From Thermodesulfobacteriota bacterium (lineage in GTDB: Bacteria > Desulfobacterota > Desulfomonilia > Desulfomonilales > Desulfomonilaceae), in contig JAUPKT010000309.1 in assembly GCA_030837305.1 (NCBI GenBank), forward strand, positions 1-5,951: a stretch of DNA of 5,951 bases. Reading direction: 5' to 3'. The notes under the pieces were generated by a model. That model saw nothing but the letters and a program-made list of their open reading frames with translations, was not told where the DNA came from and ran no database searches. Positions 1 to 5,951 of the stretch are shown piece after piece. How positions within the stretch are numbered: position 1 is the first letter of the stretch; the number at the start of each line of letters is the position of its first letter. Position numbers and translations under genes: made by a program.

Positions 1-1160
1 CATCAGGACCATCCCTTGACAGTGGCCCATGGGCCCTGAAAGACGTAAACCTGGAAGTTCTCAAAGGCGAAACAGTCGGTATCGTCGGCAGAAACGGCGC
101 AGGCAAGAGTACCCTCCTCAAGGTCTTAGCAGGGGTAACCGCGCCCACAGCAGGCAGGGTGGAAATTCTCGGACGGATTTTCCCCATGATAGAACTGAAT
201 GCCGGTCTGCACATGGAACTCACCGGCAGGGAAAATGTCCGCCTCCTCGGGGCCGTCATGGGACTCTCAAGAGGGGAAATCGAAACGAGGCTGCCGGAAA
301 TAGAAGATTTCTGCGAACTTGGGGAATGGTTCGACAAACCGGTCCGCACTTATTCCAGCGGCATGCTGGGGAGGCTTGGCTTTGGAGTCGCAGTCAATGT
401 GGAAAGCGATGTCATATTGATTGATGAGACCTTTGCCGTCGGCGACCTGAAATTCCAGAACAAGAGCCTCGCTCGGGTCCGGCAGATGCGGGAAAGTGGG
501 GCAACCATACTGCTCGTCAGCCACAGCCTCGAAACGCTCCAGTTCGTGGCTCGCAGAGGGATCTTGCTGGAGGAGGGACGTCTCCTCGCGTCCGGAACAG
601 CGTTGGAAGCAATAAACACCTACGAGACGCTGGTCTTCCGAAGTGAAAAGAAGCGCCTGGAACACAGAGTCCGCAACAGAATATCCACCGAAGAAGTGAA
701 TATTTTCCGAGCCCGACTCTATGGAACAGATTCCGAAACCATCCAGGACGTTGCATCCGGAAGTCCCTTCGGCATCGAGATCCACTTGCGACTCAACAGG
801 CAGGTAGACCGCCCCATGTTTTCCTTGGGCATTCTCAACGCTGCCGGCATACTCTGTAAATGGAACATCTCAGAAGAGGACGGCATCACGGTCGTAAGAG
901 ATGGCGACGAGTACCTCTTGCGAGTCTGGTACCCGGAAAATCACCTGGCTAACGGTGCCTATGAAGTTCACTTCGCCACGAGAGACGCTGCCTCATTTGA
1001 AACCATGGAACGGATTGCAGGAATCGTGAGCTTCGCCGTCATTGGCCCCCTCAGGGCCCGTGGAATCGTGACCGGTAAGTGTATCTGGGAACTCCAACCA
1101 TACACAATCGATGAGGCTCCCCCACCAAACAACACAAACGCAAAAGTTGAAACAGCCTAA
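1..1160 (+). CDS. Wzt-like polysaccharide ABC exporter ATPase with C-terminal carbohydrate-binding-type domain (5' partial)
   Basis: This is the ATP-binding subunit of an ABC exporter that moves lipid-linked O-antigen or a similar glycan across the inner membrane, expected to pair with a Wzm-type permease. The 5' end is outside the window. The first complete codon is at position 3 and the stop is TAA at 1158-1160. Visible motifs are Walker A GRNGAGKST (87-113), the family-typical segment ELNAGLHMELTGREN before the helical domain, the ABC signature YSSGM (351-365), Walker B VILIDE ending in the catalytic Glu codon at 426-428, the following AVGD D-loop, and the H-loop His in LLVSHS (codon 522-524). 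ALKDVNLEV just before Walker A is also typical, so only a few tens of N-terminal residues seem to be missing. After the ATPase (to about nt 650) comes a roughly 170-residue extension of alternating hydrophobic strands. It resembles the Wzt C-terminal beta-sandwich that binds the exported glycan. The next gene starts 6 bases downstream. A TagH-type teichoic-acid exporter is the alternative, but the C-terminal domain favours Wzt. The assignment is by motif recognition only. Confidence 0.93.
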   Translation, partial: SGPSLDSGPWALKDVNLEVLKGETVGIVGRNGAGKSTLLKVLAGVTAPTAGRVEILGRIFPMIELNAGLHMELTGRENVRLLGAVMGLSRGEIETRLPEIEDFCELGEWFDKPVRTYSSGMLGRLGFGVAVNVESDVILIDETFAVGDLKFQNKSLARVRQMRESGATILLVSHSLETLQFVARRGILLEEGRLLASGTALEAINTYETLVFRSEKKRLEHRVRNRISTEEVNIFRARLYGTDSETIQDVASGSPFGIEIHLRLNRQVDRPMFSLGILNAAGILCKWNISEEDGITVVRDGDEYLLRVWYPENHLANGAYEVHFATRDAASFETMERIAGIVSFAVIGPLRARGIVTGKCIWELQPYTIDEAPPPNNTNAKVETA

Positions 1161-1166
1161 CAGACA

Positions 1167-1799
1167 ATGACACAGAAACCTCCGTTTTCATGGAATCGAA
1201 TCATGGGACTCCGGGCAGAGTGCTTTGCCAAATTCGGCAATGTTCTGGACATTCCCATGCGGGCTCCCATGGATGTCCTGCCCACCCTGCTATTTTCAGG
1301 CGCAACGGTCCTGGACATCGGCGCAGGCGCGCACAAGCCGTTTGAGAAAGCAGTCACATCCGCAGCCGCAACCTACTACTCCATGGATACGGATCCACAG
1401 GGCACATTCGATTTCCAATCCTTTCAAGACATGACCTCGGATCTGTTGCTCGATGTCATTCTGGCAAATCAGGTCATCGAACACCTGACACCGGAACAAG
1501 CCTTTGAGATGGCACAGGCCGCTTTTTCGCATCTCAAACAAGGTGGCGTCATAATGGCCACGGTTCCCAATGCTGCACACCCTGTTCGCCAGAGGGACTT
1601 CACCCACAAGACCCCGTGGCCGGCCAATGATCTGTATAGCCTGCTGACATTCTGTGGATTCGCCGTCTCTGCTCTGTACCGCTACAACAAGACCCCCATG
1701 ACGAAAAATCCCATCAAGCGGTGGATCGTCAAGACGGTGTGCACAGAGTTCAGAGTTGATTGGTGCGACAGCATCATGGCGGTGGCAGCCAAGGAATGA
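1167..1799 (+). CDS. Class I SAM-dependent methyltransferase (210 aa)
   Basis: This is a probable cytoplasmic methyltransferase acting on a sugar or glycan of this cluster; the exact substrate is unknown. The Rossmann-type fold is shown by motif I VLDIGAGAHKP (residues 48-58), an acidic strand-2 end MDTDP (73-77), a motif IV region DVILANQVIEHL (96-107) and GGVIMATVPN (126-135). The later segment DFTHKTPW (144-151), followed by LYSLLTFCGF, is the kind of substrate-side insert seen in sugar and lipid methyltransferases of the Methyltransf_11/23 type. Motif I lacks the third Gly of GxGxG (Ala56 instead), a common variant. The ATG lies 6 bases after the stop of the exporter gene and has no strong Shine-Dalgarno sequence, so translation probably depends on coupling to the upstream gene. 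The length is normal for a compact, single-domain enzyme. Placement next to a Wzt gene suggests a role in glycan modification, possibly end-capping, but an O- or N-methyl target cannot be read from the sequence. Confidence 0.88.
   Translation: MTQKPPFSWNRIMGLRAECFAKFGNVLDIPMRAPMDVLPTLLFSGATVLDIGAGAHKPFEKAVTSAAATYYSMDTDPQGTFDFQSFQDMTSDLLLDVILANQVIEHLTPEQAFEMAQAAFSHLKQGGVIMATVPNAAHPVRQRDFTHKTPWPANDLYSLLTFCGFAVSALYRYNKTPMTKNPIKRWIVKTVCTEFRVDWCDSIMAVAAKE
1791..1796 (+). promoter_or_regulatory. Ribosome binding site deciding the start of the GT-A-like gene
   Basis: AAGGAA sits inside the last codons of the upstream methyltransferase gene, 7 bases before the ATG at 1804. It supports that ATG over the in-frame TTG at 1756, which would overlap the methyltransferase by 44 bases, and over later in-frame ATGs such as 1852. 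The upstream stop falls between this site and the ATG, an arrangement that favours translational coupling. Confidence 0.6.
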
Positions 1800-1803
1800 A
1801 AGC

Positions 1804-2760
1804 ATGGGACCTATGCATCCCCCAATGAATTCGGCATCCCGTCCCCAAGCAATGGAGATTCAGGGACGAGCATACGCGGTGCAAATACGACACGCCGTGC
1901 GGCACCCCCCTGAAACCCCACGCCTGGTGATGGTGTCCCATGTGGTCAATGAAACCGCTGCAGCGATTCTGCACACGTCAGTGAGAGCAATTCGGCACTT
2001 CACTCGCGGTCCCCACGAGCTTTGGATCGTCGATAACAACTCTCCCATGGATTTTATCAGCCCTTTCCTGGATCTTCCCGACGTCAACTTCGTCCTGAAC
2101 CGCACTGAGCCACTGCCGCCGGGAGTTGACCATGGGTCGCAAACACCCAGCCAGCAGGAATGGGGCAGCTACGCGAACGCCATCGCCCTGGAGCTTGCCG
2201 TGCGGTTGGTGGACCCTGCAACCTGTTTTTTCATGTCCATGCACATGGACAGCCTCCCCTGCAGTGACTCATGGCTCGATTTCCTCATTTCTCATCTTAC
2301 CGATCCCAAGGTCCATGGGACATCGGCCAAGAAAAGCGTGGCTGCCGCGGGTGTGCGAATGGACACGACCCGCCGGCCCGACGGAGTCCTCCATGTCCTC
2401 GGGTATGTGGTGGATTTTCAAATATTTCAAAGGCTGGGGCTCACGTTTTTCCCGGATCTGCCGGCATTTGATGTGGGAGACAAAGTCACGGTCGGCCTGC
2501 GGCTGGCGGGTTTCGACGTATTCTCCTGTAGGAACACACTCTGGGAACCGGAACTGGAAAAACTCATAGATCCACGCTCTCCGTATCGAAACCTCAAGGT
2601 GGACCGTTCCTTGGATAACAACAATAACGTGATATTTGCCCACCTAGGTCGGGGAGTCAGAAAAGCTGCCGGGGCTCATTCCAAGGGACCCACTGTAGAA
2701 GAATGGGTCGCAGCAGCCGAATCAAACATGCTGAAGAGCCACCCAAGATCCAAAGGATGA
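1804..2760 (+). CDS. Divergent GT2-like (GT-A fold) glycosyltransferase (318 aa)
   Basis: This is a probable glycosyltransferase that adds a sugar from a nucleotide-sugar donor in the cytoplasm. The order of segments follows family 2. A first beta strand, RLVMVSHVVNET (residues 40-51), precedes a helix. HELWIVDNNSP (71-81) matches the strand that carries the nucleotide-contacting Asp. WGSYANAIALELAV (120-133) matches the NxGfaxaxNxG helix. CFFMSMHMDSLP (141-152) stands where the DXD metal site belongs. FDVGDKVTVGLRLAGFDVF (222-240) resembles the ED-x-(L/F)-xxRLxxxG acceptor-side motif. The metal motif is HMD rather than DXD, so catalysis is not assured. There is a four-Asn run at 272-275. The start at 1804 rests on a well-placed Shine-Dalgarno site. 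The roughly 35 residues before the first strand are low in order and may hold an alternative start at 1852. The gene begins 4 bases after the upstream methyltransferase and ends 19 bases before the next one. The donor and linkage are not predictable. Confidence 0.7.
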   Translation: MGPMHPPMNSASRPQAMEIQGRAYAVQIRHAVRHPPETPRLVMVSHVVNETAAAILHTSVRAIRHFTRGPHELWIVDNNSPMDFISPFLDLPDVNFVLNRTEPLPPGVDHGSQTPSQQEWGSYANAIALELAVRLVDPATCFFMSMHMDSLPCSDSWLDFLISHLTDPKVHGTSAKKSVAAAGVRMDTTRRPDGVLHVLGYVVDFQIFQRLGLTFFPDLPAFDVGDKVTVGLRLAGFDVFSCRNTLWEPELEKLIDPRSPYRNLKVDRSLDNNNNVIFAHLGRGVRKAAGAHSKGPTVEEWVAAAESNMLKSHPRSKG

Positions 2761-2779
2761 ATGGGAGCCGACCCAAAAG

Positions 2780-3490
2780 ATGAACGAGCACCTGCAACAG
2801 TCTCTGAAAAATCTCTCCTATTCTCTTCGCAGATACCACGTGGACGACTTTTATTTGCGACATGCCAACGATATGCTGGAGGCGACCAATGTGCTGGACC
2901 TCGGGGGAGATCGTGTCGCAAAGCGTGGGGCTTTCAATCTTAGCGCAATCAATCACCACGTGACCTACGCAAACCTGTCTCCGGCCAAAAGCCCTAACGT
3001 CCAATGCCGTGCCGAATGCGTACCCTTCAAAGCCGACAGTTTTGACGTGGTCATTTGTTCCGAGGTTCTCGAGCATCTTCTGGACCCTGTTATTGTCTTA
3101 AGAGAGATTTTCAGAGTGCTGCGAAGTCAGGGAACGGCTTTGATTTGTGTCCCATTCCTGAATCGGATCCACGCCGACCCCTTTGATTACGGCCGGTACA
3201 CGGATTACTATTGGTTCCAGGTGCTCGCAGCAATCGGTTTCCGTGACATCGCCATTGAATCGCAGGGAGGCTTCTGGACAGTGCTCGTGGAAATGGTTCG
3301 CTATCTCATCTGTGACAAAACCATGTCCTGGGGTCCGCGTCGAACCTGGTTAATCAACAGCCTGGCTCTGACATTCGCCCGAATGAAGACCACCGCAATT
3401 GCCTGGGACCAGGATGCAGCAGAAAAACACGACAAGAGGGACCCCTACGGTTTTACAACCGGATACGGATTGAAAGCTGTGAAACCATGA
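2780..3490 (+). CDS. Class I SAM-dependent methyltransferase, Methyltransf_11 type (236 aa)
   Basis: This is a second methyltransferase of the cluster, likely cytoplasmic and acting on a sugar or glycan intermediate. Motif I is VLDLGGDR (residues 38-45), and the strand-2 end reads TYANLSP (62-68). The strongest family mark is the segment VPFKADSFDVVICSEVLEHL (81-100), with LDP next, followed by LREIFRVLRSQGTALICVPF (107-126). The later block HADPFDYGRYTDYYW (131-145) and AIGFRDIAIESQGGFW (151-166) matches the C-terminal half of polysaccharide-cluster methyltransferases. Motif I does not have the full GxGxG, and the usual acidic residue of strand 2 seems replaced by Asn65, so SAM binding should not be taken as certain. 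The ATG has only a weak, distant GGGAG (2763-2767, 12 bases upstream). The stop overlaps the next gene's start by 4 bases (ATGA at 3487-3490), which implies coupled translation. It is not a close copy of the methyltransferase at 1167-1799. Confidence 0.88.
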   Translation: MNEHLQQSLKNLSYSLRRYHVDDFYLRHANDMLEATNVLDLGGDRVAKRGAFNLSAINHHVTYANLSPAKSPNVQCRAECVPFKADSFDVVICSEVLEHLLDPVIVLREIFRVLRSQGTALICVPFLNRIHADPFDYGRYTDYYWFQVLAAIGFRDIAIESQGGFWTVLVEMVRYLICDKTMSWGPRRTWLINSLALTFARMKTTAIAWDQDAAEKHDKRDPYGFTTGYGLKAVKP

Positions 3491-5505
3491 CCAAACAAAA
3501 GGTTTTTTTGACAGGGGGCGAAGGCATCGGCTGGGCTGTGGACGAAGATATCAGACTGGCTCAAAAAGCCATGGAAGGCCTGGTGGACTTCGTATCCCTC
3601 CAAGAATCCCATGTCATCCATTGCGCCTGGTGGGAAGGCCTGGCTTTGTTGGAACCAAGTGATCTGGAAGGCAAGGTAATCGTATGCCATGTTCCCGGTG
3701 AACCGTTCCGATATCTGAGCCTCCCGCGACATAGGCATGCCGTCCCCCTCGTGGATCTCTGGGTAACAAGGAATTCCCAAGCCTATGATGAGTTCAAAAG
3801 CATCGGTATCTCATCGCACAAAATCCCATACCTCGTTGACGTAAATCTCTTTCACCCAATGGACAGGAAAGACCCGGTGCTCCGGGAAATGAGGACCAAA
3901 TGGAACATCCCCTCAGACGCGTATCTCATAGGAAGTTTTGTGCGGGATTCTGAAGGATCGAATCTGCTCACCCCAAAGTTGGTGAAGGGGCCGGATATTT
4001 TCCTCCATATTGTCCGAACGCTCAGAAACAACGGCGCCGACATTCACGTGCTCCTGGCCGGACCAAGGCGCCATTGGCTCCTGGAAGAGCTTCGCAGCCA
4101 CGAAATACCACATTCGTTCATCGGGACCCCCCAAACTGATGACGATATCCACTCAAATTTTCTCCCGAGGACCGAACTGAATCTCCTCTACAATCTTATT
4201 GATCTGTACGTGGTCTCCAGCAGGTCCGAAGGAGGCCCCCACGCGATCCTGGAGGCAGCCTCCACCAAGTGCAAGATCGTCAGCACCGACGTCGGAATGG
4301 CCCGTGACGTTCTCCACCCAAGCTGTATCTACTCCAGCGTCCCGGATGCAGTTCGAATCATCAGTCGAGACATGAAGGACCACCAGCTCGGTCCAACCAC
4401 CGACGGACACCTCCAAACGATCTTGGAACGACACACCCCGCAAAAGGCAGCACCACTCTTTACAGAACTTTATGAGAAGGTTGGCCGTCTCCATGACCAG
4501 GGACTTGCGAAACCCCCAAGAAGTAGGAACCTTCTCAGTATTCCCCGGTGCGAAGGAGCCCCATCCCGCGCAGAAAGAATTCACGGAATGATAACCATTG
4601 GACTTTGGCATAAATTTTTCGCCCCGCCATACGGCGGCGGTAATCAATTCATGATGGCTTTAAAAAAAGCCCTTTTGAAAAAAGGCGTTGACGTGAGAGA
4701 AAACCAACTCACGCCTGAAATTGATGCCTACATCCTTAATTCTATTCACTTTGACGTGGAGGGTTTTCTCGAGTTCAGTCGATCCCACAGGATCAATGTA
4801 ATTCACAGAATCGACGGCCCCATTCACTTGATCAGGGGCTTTGATAGAGAAAAGGACGAATTATGCTACGAACTCAATGCTAAGTTTGCGTCGGCAACGG
4901 TCCTGCAATCAGCGTGGACGTACCAGCGCATCGTAGAATTGGGATATCAACCGGTCTCGCCCACCATCATCCACAACGCAGTGGACAGGGATATCTTCCA
5001 CCCCAAGGGACGAATTCCCTTTTCCGCAGACAGAAAAATTCGGTTGATCTCAACCAGTTGGTCCAACAACCCCCGAAAAGGCGGGCCCATGTACAAATGG
5101 ATCGAACGAAACATCGATTGGGATACGTACGAATATACGTTTGTGGGAAATCTCTCCGAGCCTTTGGAACGGGCACGCTGCATTCCCCCGGTTTCGTCCG
5201 AAGAATTGGCGGACATTCTTCGTCACCACGACATCTACATCACAGCCAGCCAAAATGACCCATGCTCTAATGCCTTGATTGAAGCCATGGCATGTGGATT
5301 GCCCCCCCTGTACCTGAACGATGGTGGTCACCCTGAGCTGGTGGGGCAAGCCGGCCTGCCGTTCCATTCCCAGGACGATTTTCTCCCGGCCCTGCAACTT
5401 CTTACCGAAAACTATGAAACGTTCCAGCAGCTCATCACAGTATCCAATTTGGACGATGTGGCTGAGAAATACCTCGTCCTGGCCGAAGAAGCGGCTGTTC
5501 CATGA
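3487..5505 (+). CDS. Two-domain fusion glycosyltransferase, tandem GT4-type GT-B units (672 aa)
   Basis: One open frame carries two complete GT-B glycosyltransferase units, which should let one polypeptide add two sugars, or alternate two linkages, during glycan assembly on the cytoplasmic side. Unit 1 covers about residues 1-340. It has HVPGEPFRYL (68-77), the interdomain mark YLVDVNLFHP (115-124), IGSFVRDSEG (148-157), KGPDIFL (167-173), VLLAGPRR (188-195) and an EX7E motif with Glu248 and Glu256. Unit 2 covers about 368-672. It opens with ITIGLWHKFFAPPYGGGNQF (369-388), whose Gly-rich loop fits the GT4 donor/acceptor cleft. It continues with IIHNAVDRDIFHP (494-506), STSWSNNPRKGG, and SQNDPCSNALIEAMACG, in which the first acidic residue is Asp591 and the second Glu599. 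Residues of about 340-367 form a Pro/Arg-rich linker. Both units are shorter than the roughly 370 residues usual for stand-alone GT4 enzymes. No signal peptide or membrane helix is seen. The start overlaps the upstream stop (ATGA), and the end overlaps the next start in the same way. The GT4 assignment is firm; donors and acceptors are unknown. Confidence 0.92.
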   Translation: MTKQKVFLTGGEGIGWAVDEDIRLAQKAMEGLVDFVSLQESHVIHCAWWEGLALLEPSDLEGKVIVCHVPGEPFRYLSLPRHRHAVPLVDLWVTRNSQAYDEFKSIGISSHKIPYLVDVNLFHPMDRKDPVLREMRTKWNIPSDAYLIGSFVRDSEGSNLLTPKLVKGPDIFLHIVRTLRNNGADIHVLLAGPRRHWLLEELRSHEIPHSFIGTPQTDDDIHSNFLPRTELNLLYNLIDLYVVSSRSEGGPHAILEAASTKCKIVSTDVGMARDVLHPSCIYSSVPDAVRIISRDMKDHQLGPTTDGHLQTILERHTPQKAAPLFTELYEKVGRLHDQGLAKPPRSRNLLSIPRCEGAPSRAERIHGMITIGLWHKFFAPPYGGGNQFMMALKKALLKKGVDVRENQLTPEIDAYILNSIHFDVEGFLEFSRSHRINVIHRIDGPIHLIRGFDREKDELCYELNAKFASATVLQSAWTYQRIVELGYQPVSPTIIHNAVDRDIFHPKGRIPFSADRKIRLISTSWSNNPRKGGPMYKWIERNIDWDTYEYTFVGNLSEPLERARCIPPVSSEELADILRHHDIYITASQNDPCSNALIEAMACGLPPLYLNDGGHPELVGQAGLPFHSQDDFLPALQLLTENYETFQQLITVSNLDDVAEKYLVLAEEAAVP

Positions 5506-5951
5506 ATGTTCACCTCGTCCTTTTCTTCACCCGGGGTGTGTCTCTCAGGACGTGGGCCATGGTGGGCATGTTGGAGAGAGAGGCTGCCATCTATCGCTAC
5601 CTTATAGACAAGGGAGCGGCAGTGAGCTTCGTCACGTATGGAGACGCCTCGGACTTGGCCTACTCCAAGGTGCTGGGCAAAATAGATATATTGTGCAACA
5701 CAGCGGGTAAACCCCTTGAGGTGTATGAACAGGATATCCTGGAATTGCATGCACGAGCCTTGGCAGGCGCGGATATCATCAAGACCAATCAGACCTATGG
5801 CGCACGAACCGCCCTGAACGTTGCCCGGCATCTTGCCAAGCGCTTCATAGCTCGCTGCGGGTACATGTGGTCAGCCAATGCCTCCCGAGAACATGGGGCA
5901 AATTCTCCCCAGGCCCAAGAGGCCTTCAGCACCGAGCATGAAGTCTTCTCC
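5502..5951 (+). CDS. Glycosyltransferase family 4 protein, N-terminal domain (3' partial)
   Basis: This open frame runs off the window end, with 150 codons visible and no stop. It starts at the ATG that overlaps the previous gene's stop (ATGA, 5502-5505). The protein begins MNVHLVLFFTRGVSLRTW, a first strand plus a Gly-containing loop. MLEREAAIYRYLIDKGAAVSFVTYGD follows, the classic GT-B N-terminal pattern in which a helix leads to a second strand (FVTYGD). Later segments are IDILCN, ADIIKTNQTYGA and FIARCGYMWS, which I recognise as a recurrent N-terminal signature of a GT4 subgroup found in polysaccharide clusters. The catalytic C-terminal Rossmann half with EX7E would lie beyond the window. 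It is the third GT4-type catalytic unit in a row and is probably cotranslated with the double GT. An alternative ATG at 5506 is in a different frame and is not supported by the protein pattern. The donor sugar cannot be inferred. Confidence 0.88.
   Translation, partial: MNVHLVLFFTRGVSLRTWAMVGMLEREAAIYRYLIDKGAAVSFVTYGDASDLAYSKVLGKIDILCNTAGKPLEVYEQDILELHARALAGADIIKTNQTYGARTALNVARHLAKRFIARCGYMWSANASREHGANSPQAQEAFSTEHEVFS

Noticed and set aside
29..424. Open frame of 131 codons on the + strand in another frame over the ATPase
   Set aside because: Its Arg/Gly-rich product is a frame-shadow of the Walker A region, and the true frame is continuous through the window start.
267..785. Open frame of 172 codons on the - strand opposite the exporter ATPase
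   Set aside because: The + strand carries all ABC ATPase motifs here; the antisense product looks like no known family.
1756..1803. Extended TTG start for the GT-A-like gene
   Set aside because: It would overlap the upstream methyltransferase and lacks a Shine-Dalgarno site, whereas the ATG at 1804 has AAGGAA 7 bases upstream.
2234..2251. Near-perfect palindrome TGTCCATGCACATGGACA (8-base arms, 2-base centre)
   Set aside because: It lies inside a coding region, over the HMD codons, with no loop room for a hairpin and no promoter nearby. It is best explained by the repeated ATG/CAT codons.
1161..2779. Promoters or terminators in the gaps at 1161-1166, 1800-1803 and 2761-2779
   Set aside because: The gaps are 4 to 19 bases long and hold no hairpin with a T-run and no -10/-35 pair.
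2761..2943. Small 60-codon open frame between the GT-A-like gene and the second methyltransferase
   Set aside because: It overlaps the methyltransferase almost entirely in another frame and shows no family pattern; the methyltransferase frame has clear motifs.
4153..4647. Open frame of 164 codons on the - strand inside the double GT gene
   Set aside because: It lies fully opposite a strong GT4 coding region, shows no recognisable motif and has Cys/Trp-rich shadow composition.
5302..5308. C7 run in the second GT unit as a phase-variation tract
   Set aside because: It falls in conserved coding sequence (CGLPPLYL), is short, and the frame is intact on both sides.

Overview
The window is a tightly packed stretch of a surface-polysaccharide (O-antigen or similar glycan) gene cluster. 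All six genes lie on the + strand. They encode a Wzt-type ABC exporter ATPase (5' end cut off by the window), a small SAM methyltransferase, a divergent GT-A-like glycosyltransferase, a second SAM methyltransferase, a 672-residue protein made of two fused GT-B (GT4-type) glycosyltransferases, and the start of another GT4 glycosyltransferase (3' end cut off). No RNA gene, CRISPR array, insertion sequence, promoter or terminator was seen. Every gap is 19 bases or shorter, and two junctions are 4-base ATGA stop/start overlaps, so the block reads as one operon with translational coupling.

Organism: a Wzt-like ATPase with a C-terminal carbohydrate-binding-type domain implies a Gram-negative cell that exports finished glycan chains through an ABC transporter. 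Base composition is moderate, a little above half G+C by eye, with mixed codon use. The style of the GT4 and methyltransferase proteins would fit a Desulfobacterota/deltaproteobacterial lineage, but this is a weak impression. No taxonomic marker is present.

Layout: 1-1160 exporter ATPase; 1167-1799 methyltransferase A; 1804-2760 GT-A-like protein; 2780-3490 methyltransferase B; 3487-5505 double GT4; 5502 to the window end, GT4 N-terminal part. The last gene has no stop codon inside the window but is clearly coding.

How they may work together (inference): the glycosyltransferases build a glycan on a lipid carrier at the cytoplasmic face of the inner membrane. One or both methyltransferases decorate it, either along the chain or at its non-reducing end. 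The Wzt-like ATPase, with a Wzm permease expected upstream of the window, then exports it. In the characterised E. coli O8/O9a systems, a terminal methyl or phosphomethyl cap is read by the Wzt C-terminal domain. The adjacency of Wzt and methyltransferase genes here is compatible with such a cap-recognition scheme but does not prove it.

Nothing here looks like a wholly new system. The points most worth a second look are the dual-GT fusion, the Asp-for-Glu change in its second EX7E motif, the GT-A-like protein without a canonical DXD, and the Wzt/methyltransferase pairing.
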